DNA from: Muribaculaceae bacterium
GTDB taxonomy: Bacteria > Bacteroidota > Bacteroidia > Bacteroidales > Muribaculaceae
Reading direction: 5' to 3'
Assembly (NCBI GenBank): GCA_023662835.1
Contig: JAMPII010000008.1
Coordinates: forward strand, 1 to 52,806
Length of the DNA stretch: 52,806 nucleotides
Shown here: positions 8,540 through 16,257 of the stretch, one piece after another
Position numbering within the stretch: position 1 is the stretch's first letter
How the letters are laid out: every line of letters starts with the position of its first letter
Position numbers and translations under genes: made by a program
Notes under the pieces: model-generated
Database searches by the model: none
What the model was told of the DNA's origin: nothing
What the model saw: the letters and a program-made list of their open reading frames with translations, nothing else

Positions 8540-9601
8540 ATGAACACAAAAGACGCCGTTAAACGAATTTGGAAAGAATGTTTCGACAACTCCGAAAGCT
8601 TTGTCAACATGTTCTTCTCCGAAGTGTACGATCCGGACCACCTGATGCTCTCGGAGCACGACGGTAAACCCGTTAGCTCACTTCTGCTGCAGCCGTTCGC
8701 CATCAATTTCCATGGTGTTGAACTGCCGGCAAACTACATATGTGGAATAGCCACGCTCCCAAAATTCCGTATGCACGGTATGATGTCGGCTCTAATCAGG
8801 CAAGCGCTTGAAAAAAGCTACGCCCAGGGCGCCATGCTCTGCTGCCTGAATCCGACCGCCGATTATCTCTACACCTACTACCGCAATTTCGGTTTCTGCC
8901 CGGCGTTCTATACCCAAATGAACTGCTACACTGATGCTCATCCGTTCCGTCACCAAGGCAATTACATTAGGGTTGATAATCCCGACACGGATCGCGCCTA
9001 CGAGTTCTTCAACCGTATAATGCACTCTCGCCCCTGCACAATCCAGCACTCCCGTCTGCAATATCGGCAGTCGCTTATGGAGAATGCCGTAAACGGCGGC
9101 TCTGTGATTGTTCTGGAAGGCAACGACGGCGAAATTCACGCTATGGCGTTTGCTGTACCCGACTTCGGACGGGTCGTCGTTACCGACGTGTTGTCAGACA
9201 GCGCCGACGCCGAGAACGCAGTTCTGAACAATGTAATGCAACAGTTTGCCGGCATGCCTTTGCGCATCATGGCCTACTATGGGAATCGCCCGCTGGAATT
9301 AAAACCGCGTGGAATGGCGCGCATCGTAAACGCCATGTTGTGCCTGTCGGCTATCGCCGTCCACCACCCCAAACTGCATCTGATTATCCGGCTCAACGAC
9401 CCGATTATAGAGCAGAACAATCGTGTGTTCCGAATCAGCAACGGAAAAGTAACGGAATATCCCCATCTGGGATTCATCGGCAAAACCGATTTCGACATCA
9501 ACCCCGAAGTGTTTGCCGCTATTGTATTCGGCAACCACGTAACAGCCAACATTCTCGACTTTCCCAGCGTTCGTCCCTTCATGAGTCTCATGGTCGACTA
9601 A
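8540..9601 (+). CDS. GNAT family N-acetyltransferase (Eis-like layout)
   Basis: This 353-residue cytoplasmic protein resembles two-domain GNAT acetyltransferases of the Eis/Enhanced-intracellular-survival type. The N-terminal MNTKDAVKRIWKECFDNSE is typical. The acetyl-CoA binding region, with ICGIATLPKFRMHGMMSALI (family pattern V-A-T-x-P-x-x-R-x-x-G), lies around residues 70-95. A second, degenerate GNAT half and a C-terminal sterol-carrier-like region probably follow. The substrate (an amine or peptide N-terminus) is unknown. The ATG sits directly after a perfect hairpin with no visible ribosome-binding site. Thioredoxin follows 16 nt after the stop, so the two are probably co-transcribed. 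Confidence 0.8.
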   Translation: MNTKDAVKRIWKECFDNSESFVNMFFSEVYDPDHLMLSEHDGKPVSSLLLQPFAINFHGVELPANYICGIATLPKFRMHGMMSALIRQALEKSYAQGAMLCCLNPTADYLYTYYRNFGFCPAFYTQMNCYTDAHPFRHQGNYIRVDNPDTDRAYEFFNRIMHSRPCTIQHSRLQYRQSLMENAVNGGSVIVLEGNDGEIHAMAFAVPDFGRVVVTDVLSDSADAENAVLNNVMQQFAGMPLRIMAYYGNRPLELKPRGMARIVNAMLCLSAIAVHHPKLHLIIRLNDPIIEQNNRVFRISNGKVTEYPHLGFIGKTDFDINPEVFAAIVFGNHVTANILDFPSVRPFMSLMVD

Positions 9602-9617
9602 CCGAAAAACATCCATT

Positions 9618-10040
9618 ATGAAAAAATTTTTATTCGCAATAATCACTGTCCTCGTCGGGTTATCCGCTTCCGCTCAATCAGGCACAGTTAAAAGCGTGAG
9701 CGACAGCACTGTCACAGCCGATATTATCGACTATATGGTGTCGCCGCCCGTAATCAAATCCAACCTGCCTGTCGTAATCGACCTGTGGGCACCATGGTGC
9801 GGTCCCTGCCGCCGACTAGCTCCCGTTATCGACGAACTGGCTAAAGAATACGCCGGCAAAGTTGCCTTCTACAAAATCAATGTCGACGAAAATCCGCTCA
9901 CAGCAATGGCGTTTCGTGTTCAATCTATTCCGATGCTGATTTTCATCCCTACCAACGGTAAACAAATCAACGCCGTGCTTGGCCTCCAGCCCAAGGAGAA
10001 CCTGCAACGCGTTATCGACGAGTACCTGCTCACAAAATAA
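9618..10040 (+). CDS. Periplasmic thioredoxin-like protein
   Basis: This is a 140-residue exported thioredoxin. The signal peptide (MKKFLFAIITVLVGLSASA, cleavage before Gln20) is followed by a complete thioredoxin fold with active site WCGPC at 60-64. The cis-proline Pro105 sits in the SIPM loop opposite the active site. The classical CGPC dipeptide spacing suggests general thiol-disulfide exchange in the periplasm. The stop codon overlaps the start of the following LTA-synthase-like gene by one base (TAATG), a sign of translational coupling. The two products may therefore be needed together at the envelope. There is no membrane DsbD-type reductase nearby to recharge it. Confidence 0.92.
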   Translation: MKKFLFAIITVLVGLSASAQSGTVKSVSDSTVTADIIDYMVSPPVIKSNLPVVIDLWAPWCGPCRRLAPVIDELAKEYAGKVAFYKINVDENPLTAMAFRVQSIPMLIFIPTNGKQINAVLGLQPKENLQRVIDEYLLTK

Positions 10041-11779
10041 TGCGTATCAGCCAACAAAACAAGGCTATCGCTGTTAGCCTGCTCTTCGCGCTGGGATGTT
10101 TGGCACAAACGCTTGCCTTTCTATGGGGTTGCGGATTAGTGTCCCTCCACCTGCTCACTCTAGCAGCAAACACAGCTGCTACAGGATTCCTCCTTCTGCT
10201 CCCATTCTTCTTCCTTCCCCGCCGATGGCTATGGTTGCAAGTGGTTTGGATGACTGTTGTAGCGTGTATGATGACAGCAAACGTATGTTATCTGCGCGTG
10301 TTCGGCGACTACATGTCGCCAGCTAATATCCTGTTGCTCAACACAATCGACCCTGTGGTTGTAAACGGTGCAAAAGCCGTAATGCAATGGCATGATTTCC
10401 TGATTTTTATACCCCCGGTTGCATGCGGCATAGCCCTTTTCCGTATAAAGCCCCGATCGTTGGGCTGGAAACTGAGACTCGGCGGAGCAGCCGTATGCAT
10501 TGCCGCCGCGACAATAGCTATAGCCAAACAGCACTCCGACTATTTCCGCTACTTGAAAAACGAGGGTCTGGTAACCACCTTCGCCGATTACCGCGCAAAA
10601 GTCGGCGAAAACCTGTCGCGCGCACAGCAAGTCACAGTCAACGGTTTTGCCCTAGCTCAGACAATCGACTTTTTCAATTCAACATTCAACTCTACCGAAC
10701 TGTCCGACAACGATCTCAACACAATCCGAAAAAACTCCTCCGGCAATTCAACCATTCGCCCAAACGGCAAAAACCTTATTGTAATCGTCGTCGAATCGCT
10801 CAACTCATCAGCCGTACGCTGGACCGACAGCAACCGTGTTGCCATGCCATTCACCAACAGCCTGCTGTCCGATTCAACAGTACTCACGTTCACAAACATG
10901 GTATCGATTGCCGGCGAAGCCCGCTCAGCCGACGGCCAGTTTATGTACCACACCGGTTTATTCCCTTTGCGCAACGAACCCTTTGTCGTAGCCAACGCCT
11001 CCGGTCCATATCCATCGCTGCAACGGGCTTTGTCGCCCTGTTATACATCGGTTGAAATTATCGGTGAGAATGCCTCGCTGTGGCATCATAAGGAAACATC
11101 TTCGGCCTACGGATTCAACCGCCTGGTCAGCGACGCTTCGGTCAACATAACCACCGGCCAGGACGATGCCATCTTCTCCGCTGCACTCGAAGTTATCGAT
11201 TCACTGCCTCAGCCATTCTACGCCATGGTATCGACAATGACCATGCACGACCCATACACCCCCGGTACATCTGCTTCTACATGGATTTCCAACGTTGACT
11301 CTCTCCCGGCCTCAGATGCCGTTTATCTTGAACGCTGCCACGAATTCGACATTGCACTTGCCAAGTTCATAACTCAGATGAAACAATCCCCTGTTTGGCC
11401 AAACACTATAGTCGTCATTGTATCCGACCACGAAGCCCGACGTTCATGCCTGTCGCCCGCAATGAATGCAGGCAATCAGTTCATGGCAATACTCAACAGT
11501 GGCTTCCCCGGCACATCCGACAGCAATATAATGAGCCAAATCGACGTATACCCTACTCTATTGACCTTGCTGGGGCTTGAGCGCGCACCCGTCTGGAAAG
11601 GTTTAGGAACGTCGGTCATAAACAACGGGGCCCCGGGCTTCGCCCTCCTCCCCCAAGGAACTGTAATCGGTCAGGCAGCCGACTCCACTATTGCCCGACA
11701 GCGCCAGTGGTGGATGCTTGCCGAAAAATGGATCCGCGCCCGCAACAAATCAGCCGCCATCCCTTCTACCGTACAATAA
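10040..11779 (+). CDS. LTA-synthase-like membrane sulfatase/phosphotransferase
   Basis: This 579-residue inner-membrane protein has four or five hydrophobic segments (about 10-30, 35-60, 65-85, 120-136 and 147-163) and a large periplasmic alkaline-phosphatase-fold domain from about residue 243. That domain has VIVVES (metal ligand Glu252), RSADGQF with Ser296 where LtaS enzymes carry the nucleophilic Thr, and SDHE (462-465) for metal binding. The family transfers phosphoglycerol or phosphoethanolamine groups. In a Gram-negative host the acceptor is more likely lipid A, a glycan or a glucan than lipoteichoic acid. It is translationally coupled to the thioredoxin gene. Its stop is followed after 33 nt by copy B of the 3'-UTR repeat. 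Confidence 0.85.
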   Translation: MRISQQNKAIAVSLLFALGCLAQTLAFLWGCGLVSLHLLTLAANTAATGFLLLLPFFFLPRRWLWLQVVWMTVVACMMTANVCYLRVFGDYMSPANILLLNTIDPVVVNGAKAVMQWHDFLIFIPPVACGIALFRIKPRSLGWKLRLGGAAVCIAAATIAIAKQHSDYFRYLKNEGLVTTFADYRAKVGENLSRAQQVTVNGFALAQTIDFFNSTFNSTELSDNDLNTIRKNSSGNSTIRPNGKNLIVIVVESLNSSAVRWTDSNRVAMPFTNSLLSDSTVLTFTNMVSIAGEARSADGQFMYHTGLFPLRNEPFVVANASGPYPSLQRALSPCYTSVEIIGENASLWHHKETSSAYGFNRLVSDASVNITTGQDDAIFSAALEVIDSLPQPFYAMVSTMTMHDPYTPGTSASTWISNVDSLPASDAVYLERCHEFDIALAKFITQMKQSPVWPNTIVVIVSDHEARRSCLSPAMNAGNQFMAILNSGFPGTSDSNIMSQIDVYPTLLTLLGLERAPVWKGLGTSVINNGAPGFALLPQGTVIGQAADSTIARQRQWWMLAEKWIRARNKSAAIPSTVQ

Positions 11780-11812
11780 CCCCCGGTATTTTGTACCGTC
11801 CTCGCGCAATAA

Positions 11813-11830
11813 TTAGGGCTCATATCATAA
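11813..11830 (+). repeat. 3'-UTR repeat core, copy B
   Basis: TTAGGGCTCATATCATAA matches the cores of the copies at the two window ends (consensus TTAGGGYYCATATCATAA). It starts 34 nt after the stop of the LTA-synthase-like gene, in the same orientation. Unlike the end copies it lacks the second GGGCC arm and runs straight into the tRNA-His terminator hairpin. Confidence 0.6.
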
Positions 11831-11832
11831 CG

Positions 11833-11862
11833 AAAAAGTCTGCTATCATTAGCAGACTTTTT
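11833..11862 (-). terminator. Intrinsic terminator of tRNA-His
   Basis: A perfect 12-bp stem (AAAAAGTCTGCT at 11833-11844 with AGCAGACTTTTT at 11851-11862) encloses a 6-nt loop. On the minus strand it begins 2 nt after the tRNA 3' end and closes in a T-run. Its symmetry means it can also stop the plus-strand transcript of the LTA-synthase-like gene. Confidence 0.85.
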
Positions 11863-11863
11863 G

Positions 11864-11938
<75 letters not shown>

Positions 11939-11969
11939 ATTCATAAAAGCTCTCGTGCTTTTAACGCTG

Positions 11970-12000
11970 CAAAGGTAATGCTATTTTGCAAATCTGCAAA
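11970..12000 (-). promoter_or_regulatory. Promoter of tRNA-His
   Basis: On the minus strand, TTTG (12000-11997), a 19-nt spacer and TACCTTTG (11977-11970) match the Bacteroidetes consensus. The element ends about 30 nt before the tRNA 5' end. Confidence 0.75.
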
Positions 12001-12098
12001 ATATTCCCCTACAAATTTTCGCTTCAATAACCACTTTTTGTCTGAAAACTGATCTGCGTCTGCCACTCTTTCGCCTTACCGCTTCGCCACTAACAAAT

Positions 12099-12179
12099 AA
12101 AGCCGCTCGACTCACGTCGAACGACTCTCCCGCGGATAAAATAAAGGTTTTGGATTGTACAGAGGTTTTTGTTTGGGAT
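12099..12179. repeat. Direct repeat, left copy (flanks collagen-like/HTH segment)
   Basis: The stretch 12152-12179 is identical over 28 bp to 16207-16234. The first part (12099-12129) matches 16151-16181 at 26 of 31 positions and holds a small hairpin, CGAC (12108-12111) with GTCG (12116-12119). It lies beyond the 3' end of the minus-strand collagen-like gene. Confidence 0.8.
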
Positions 12180-12265
12180 ATATAGTATTTTACTGCTATG
12201 TTGAATTATTGTTTCCGCGTTGTAGAGTTTCCGGTAACCTTTCTCACCTCACCGAAAGTAAAATA

Positions 12266-12297
12266 AGCCTGGCCGGAGGAATGGTTCCGGCCAGGCT
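12266..12297 (-). terminator. Intrinsic terminator of the collagen-like gene
   Basis: A perfect 12-bp GC-rich stem (AGCCTGGCCGGA at 12266-12277 with its complement at 12286-12297) encloses an 8-nt loop. On the minus strand it is followed by TTATTTTACTTT. It sits 55 nt past the stop codon at 12353. Confidence 0.85.
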
Positions 12298-12352
12298 CGC
12301 ACGGGTTAATCTAAAATAGTTGGATTATCAATAACATTTATCCAGAGGTCCG

Positions 12353-15300
12353 TTAATTCTCACCCTTTACCAAGAGTGGAATATTTACAACTACTTTAGA
12401 CAACTTGTCGAAGGTCACAGTTGCTTTAACAACCAGATTGTACGACGGTACCTGTGTCAAACCAAGGTTGTAGAAGGTTACAACACCGGTATCGGGATCG
12501 ATAGTAAATACTGATGAGGGATCGAGGTTACCTACGAAGTCCTTGTAAGCCTGAGTTGTTGTATCGAACTCAAATTCAACAGTAGGATCTGCAACTTTGT
12601 ATGTTCCGGTTGCCAGAGATGTAAGCTGCAACGAATTGTTGGTCCACTTGTAGATGGCCTTGTTGCTAAGATCGTTAACCAATACTTGTGTAGCGGTTTG
12701 TACTGTTACAGTTTCGGGAACGTTAGCGTCAAGCACTACTTGTTTTGCTGTACCGGCTACGAACGGATTCTTGAACTGGATGTTGAAGTAGAATTCGCAT
12801 GTTTCGCCGTTAACCAGAGTTACAGCATACTTCATCGAAGCGAACTTATAAGCTTTTGTAAGAGCTTCGTCAAGGCTTACAACGCCTGTTGTCGGGTCGA
12901 ACGCTATACCAGCCTGAGGTGTTGGGTTAAGAGCAAAGTTGATTGCTGTTGCATTGTTAACTGTGTTGTAGTATGAGAAGATATTCTGGCCATTGATCAT
13001 CTTGAATACTTCAGATACATTCATTTGCAGTTTCCATGTGTTGCCAACAACTCTACCCTTGGTAACAACCACGTTGGTCATACCTTCAACGGTTCCGGCA
13101 TAGTAGTTGGGGTTGAATTCGTATTCTTTGCATTCTTCCTTAACATAGAACACTTGTTTAACCTCCATGTCGCCACGAACAGCCTTGTTGTTTGAAGGAA
13201 TTGTGATTGTAACTACAAATTCAGCACCCTTACCGTTAACATCTTTGTATGTGTTCTGGGTCTTAACCTTGTTGTCAACATTGAACTTGATGCTTGACGT
13301 CTGGGTGTCGCCTGAACCAAGTGTGGTTTCACAAGAGATACCATCTGCTGTCAGAGTGTAAGCCTGATCAGCTTTTGCTGTGCCTGTACCAAGAACTTTG
13401 ATTGCTCCGTTCTTCTCTGTTGTTGTAACCTTAACTTCATATTCTTTGTTCGAACCTCCATAGTAGTTCCAGAATGTACTTGAAGTCAAGTTAACTTTAC
13501 CGTAGATAAAGTTGTTAACATCCTTCCAACCCATCTTATTAATCAAGGTAGGAGTAGCTGTCAATGAGTGGTAATCATATGCCTTGGTTTCGAGCGAGTA
13601 TGGAATAGCATGCTGATCGTCGGGTGTCTGAGTCTTTTCCTTAACAATAGATACCTTGATGTAAGCTGAGCCTACGAGTTGCGATGTACCGTTGTTTGAA
13701 GTAAGGAAAGCGTCAACACGAACAACAGGTGTACGGCCAATTGCAGGTGTTAAGCTTGGGGTAAGGTTCTTTTCGTTAACCTTAAGCACGCTACCGTCGA
13801 GCTGAACAAACCACTGCTGGTTGGTTTCGCCGTCTGATCCAATGTACTCAGCGGGAAGAGAGAACTTGTAGCTCATGCCTGTAAAGCCAAGTTTGGCGAG
13901 CCAGCTGCTCTTATCTGTTGAATACAAACCGGGAAGTGTACGCAGATCTACGCTGCCGGTATAAACCAATTCGATGTTGGCAGCTGAGCCAAGGCCAACA
14001 AATTGTTTGATAAATTGGTCTGTTTCGCCATTACCCACGATAGCTTGGTCGCGGTTGTAGAACGATTTAACTGTAGTTGGGTTGGCACCCATGCTGGCAC
14101 TGTCAACGAGGGCAACAGTGATATCATCCGACGAAATTGCAACATAGTCGGATACTGTTGCTGCCTGACCGTTCCACAAGCTGAGAGCTGCAATATTGTT
14201 TTCTGCCGAAGTTGAAAGCTGAGTCGCATTCAAAGTTGTTGAAACTGTCAGTTCGTTTCCGGTGAGTGTGAAATACTTAACATAGCTCTCGTCGCCCTGG
14301 CCTACCTTAGTTGTGAGCACGTTCAACAGAGGCGATGAACTTGCATTGTCGCCTGCTGCACGCGAGGTAACCTTGCGGTCGATGAATGCTACAATTGCGC
14401 TGGGCACAACATCGGCGTCAGAAGGATTTATGCGATAGTGCAAATCAACAATGTTCGATTTGTTGAAGCCTGTCTGAGGAACGAATTTCTTAGTTGAAGC
14501 ATTATATTTGCTTTCCGACAGATATGTTGCGATGTGGTAGAATTCCTTGTCGGTTGTGGGCAGAGGCACTTTTGTGCTCATTACAGAAGGAATAAAGCCG
14601 ATTGAACCAACAGGGCAACCTACGATAAGGTCAACTGTACCAAACTGAGGTGTACCGTCAGGATTCTGGCCTTTGACAACACCCGAGATAGTCAGGCGGG
14701 TACCTGTAAATACTGCAGTAAGGTACTGAGTGTTTTCAGGACGCCAGCGGATATTGGACTCGCCAATCTTCTCGCCGTCTTTGTATATATCGAACAAGCC
14801 GGTTGTTGCGTTGGGCACATAGTAAATACCGTTTTCACCGTCTTTACCATCTTGACCGTCCTTGCCATCTTTACCATTGAGGCCGTCTTTACCATCCTGG
14901 CCGTTGATGCCGTCTTTGCCATCCTTGCCATTCTGGCCGTCTTTGCCATCTTTACCGTTCTGACCGTCTTTGCCGTCTTTACCGTTCTGACCATCAACGC
15001 CGATAGCCTTATAGTCGGTTTTAACGCCGTTCTTCCACCAATAGCCGTCGGGGCCGATTGTCCAAACGTCAGCGCTCTTACCGTCCTTGCCGTCAACGCC
15101 ATCTTTGCCGTCTTTGCCGTCAGCTCCGTCCTTACCATTAAGGCCGTCTTTGCCGTCAGCTCCGTCTTTACCATCTTTTCCGTCGGCTCCGTCTTTGCCG
15201 TCAACACCATTGGTGATGTTGTATGTCTTGCCATTGCTGAATGTAATAGCAAGACCGTCAGCGGTAGAAGTGACTGAGGTAACAACCATACCATCCTGAA

Positions 15301-15457
15301 TCATCTTCTCAAGCTCGCCAACTGTTGTTTTTATGCCGTCGATTTGCACTTGCAAGTTATCTATGTCGTCATCATAGTCCTCGCAGGATGTGAAACTCGT
15401 CGACATAGCTGCCGCTAAAAGCGATAGCACTGTGACTGATAGAAATTTTTTGTTCAT
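12353..15457 (-). CDS. Collagen-like repeat lipoprotein (PL29 N-terminal-domain type)
   Basis: This is a 1034-residue surface lipoprotein. The signal peptide ends in a lipobox (SFTSC, Cys25), followed by an acidic EDYDDDID stretch typical of surface export in Bacteroidetes. A short predicted coiled coil (32-55) precedes two collagen-like blocks: 15 Gly-X-Y triplets at 84-128 and 19 at 153-209. Most triplets are GKD, with GQN, GAD, GLN and GVD. The blocks are split by a 24-residue insert with WTIGPDGYWWKNG. The remaining ~820 residues look like beta-sandwich repeats with no recognised catalytic motif. Related Bacteroidales proteins carry this N-terminal region on PL29 lyases, but lyase activity is not supported here. 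A binding or structural role is inferred. Confidence 0.85.
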   Translation of the reverse strand: MNKKFLSVTVLSLLAAAMSTSFTSCEDYDDDIDNLQVQIDGIKTTVGELEKMIQDGMVVTSVTSTADGLAITFSNGKTYNITNGVDGKDGADGKDGKDGADGKDGLNGKDGADGKDGKDGVDGKDGKSADVWTIGPDGYWWKNGVKTDYKAIGVDGQNGKDGKDGQNGKDGKDGQNGKDGKDGINGQDGKDGLNGKDGKDGQDGKDGENGIYYVPNATTGLFDIYKDGEKIGESNIRWRPENTQYLTAVFTGTRLTISGVVKGQNPDGTPQFGTVDLIVGCPVGSIGFIPSVMSTKVPLPTTDKEFYHIATYLSESKYNASTKKFVPQTGFNKSNIVDLHYRINPSDADVVPSAIVAFIDRKVTSRAAGDNASSSPLLNVLTTKVGQGDESYVKYFTLTGNELTVSTTLNATQLSTSAENNIAALSLWNGQAATVSDYVAISSDDITVALVDSASMGANPTTVKSFYNRDQAIVGNGETDQFIKQFVGLGSAANIELVYTGSVDLRTLPGLYSTDKSSWLAKLGFTGMSYKFSLPAEYIGSDGETNQQWFVQLDGSVLKVNEKNLTPSLTPAIGRTPVVRVDAFLTSNNGTSQLVGSAYIKVSIVKEKTQTPDDQHAIPYSLETKAYDYHSLTATPTLINKMGWKDVNNFIYGKVNLTSSTFWNYYGGSNKEYEVKVTTTEKNGAIKVLGTGTAKADQAYTLTADGISCETTLGSGDTQTSSIKFNVDNKVKTQNTYKDVNGKGAEFVVTITIPSNNKAVRGDMEVKQVFYVKEECKEYEFNPNYYAGTVEGMTNVVVTKGRVVGNTWKLQMNVSEVFKMINGQNIFSYYNTVNNATAINFALNPTPQAGIAFDPTTGVVSLDEALTKAYKFASMKYAVTLVNGETCEFYFNIQFKNPFVAGTAKQVVLDANVPETVTVQTATQVLVNDLSNKAIYKWTNNSLQLTSLATGTYKVADPTVEFEFDTTTQAYKDFVGNLDPSSVFTIDPDTGVVTFYNLGLTQVPSYNLVVKATVTFDKLSKVVVNIPLLVKGEN

Positions 15458-15594
15458 TAGTGTAATTAATTAATTATAAAATGAGTTATACTCGTTTAAT
15501 TTCAAGCGATTGGTTTTGTTCTGATTTGTTTGTGTGGGGTTTGATGCTGTTGTAAAAAAGGTTAAAAACTGATGTCTAAGTAGCGCAGATTTGT

Positions 15595-15602
15595 TATCTT
15601 CG
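15595..15602 (+). promoter_or_regulatory. Possible -7 element for the HTH gene
   Basis: TATCTTCG resembles the TAnnTTTG box with one change that is common in this phylum. No clear -33 box is seen. It would leave an ~80-nt leader before the ATG at 15687. Confidence 0.4.
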
Positions 15603-15686
15603 CATAGAGAAAAACATTTTCAACTGCAAATATCACACATATTTTTGATTTAACCAAAAATTTGCGTGATTATTTTAGTCTCATTT

Positions 15687-16040
15687 ATGGAAATAAGTGA
15701 TAGAATCAATCAAATAATGGAGTATGAGAAGCTTAGTGTCGCTGCATTTGCTCGTAAAACAGGCATTGCTGACCAAACCGTTAGGTCCGTCTGCGTATTA
15801 TGCAGAAACAAACCCGGTTTCGACTTCTTGCTCAAAATTGTTCAAACATTTGCGTGGGTAAACCCAGAATGGCTACTGACAGGCGATGGAAATATGAAGA
15901 AACAATCTGACGACCAGATTTCAAGTCCGCAGGATTTAACACAATTGTTGGAGTATTTAAAAGAAAAGGACGAAAAGATTGAACGTCTAATCGAAGAAAA
16001 AACTATCTGGAAAATAAAATATGAACTTTCCGTCCGCTAA
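15687..16040 (+). CDS. Small HTH (XRE/phage-repressor-like) regulator
   Basis: This protein of 117 residues has an N-terminal helix-turn-helix (about 4-60). ISDRINQIMEYEKLSVAAFARKTGI matches the start of Bacteroidetes XRE-type regulators, and the NPEWLLTGDG signature follows at 59-68. The recognition-helix region (about 30-40, QTVRSVCVLCR) is unusual, because relatives usually read like SSISHILSGR there. The C-terminus (84-112) is a charged coiled coil, probably for dimerisation. The ATG at 15687 gives the standard MEISDRI start; an earlier ATG at 15666 adds seven unlikely residues. It diverges from the collagen-like gene across 229 nt, so it could control that gene (inference). Confidence 0.8.
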   Translation: MEISDRINQIMEYEKLSVAAFARKTGIADQTVRSVCVLCRNKPGFDFLLKIVQTFAWVNPEWLLTGDGNMKKQSDDQISSPQDLTQLLEYLKEKDEKIERLIEEKTIWKIKYELSVR

Positions 16041-16078
16041 TCACCACTCAATCCGCTTATAAAAGCATCCAATGAGCA

Positions 16079-16124
16079 TAATTACCCATTTCTAGCCCAA
16101 CTAATTACCCATTTCTAGCCCAAC
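16079..16124. repeat. Tandem duplication of a 23-bp unit
   Basis: Positions 16079-16101 and 16102-16124 are identical 23-mers (core ATTACCCATTTCTAGCCCAA). They lie just past the HTH gene stop. Tandem short repeats of this sort occur at the ends of some insertion sequences, but no transposase gene is nearby, so this may be a remnant or simple slippage. Confidence 0.8.
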
Positions 16125-16150
16125 CAATTTCCTACTCGTACAATCATAAA

Positions 16151-16234
16151 AAAGCGGCCCGACTCGCGTCGAACCGCTCTCACGATGATGAAAATAAAGG
16201 TTTTTTGGATTGTACAGAGGTTTTTGTTTGGGAT
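16151..16234. repeat. Direct repeat, right copy, with hairpin
   Basis: This is the partner of 12099-12179. The 28 bp at 16207-16234 are identical, and the preceding segment is diverged. The hairpin is better formed here: AGCGG (16153-16157) with CCGCT (16174-16178) and inner CGAC/GTCG (16160-16163/16168-16171). It lies between the convergent 3' ends of the HTH gene and asd, so a bidirectional terminator role is possible. Confidence 0.8.
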
Positions 16235-16257
16235 GAATATATCTTAATTTTAATACC

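Larger units (their letters stand above)
12001..12352. other. Non-coding gap between tRNA-His and the collagen-like gene
   Basis: No credible gene is present here. The gap holds one copy of the direct repeat (12099-12179) and the terminator of the collagen-like gene (12266-12297). The remaining bases at 12001-12098 and 12180-12265 show no recognisable element. Confidence 0.7.

Noticed and set aside
10040-11779. True lipoteichoic acid synthesis
   Set aside because: The host is Gram-negative (outer-membrane barrels, RND pump) and the nucleophile motif differs from LtaS, so only a family-level call is justified.
14830-15200. Regularly spaced short repeats resembling a CRISPR array
   Set aside because: The period is 9-18 nt and in frame with Gly-X-Y codons. 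There are no unique spacers and no cas genes.
14692-15294. Long open frames on both strands within the collagen-like gene
   Set aside because: The repetitive GKD-type codons keep other frames free of stops. The translations are low-complexity (Ala/Lys/Thr or Val/Phe/Ala repeats) without start signals.
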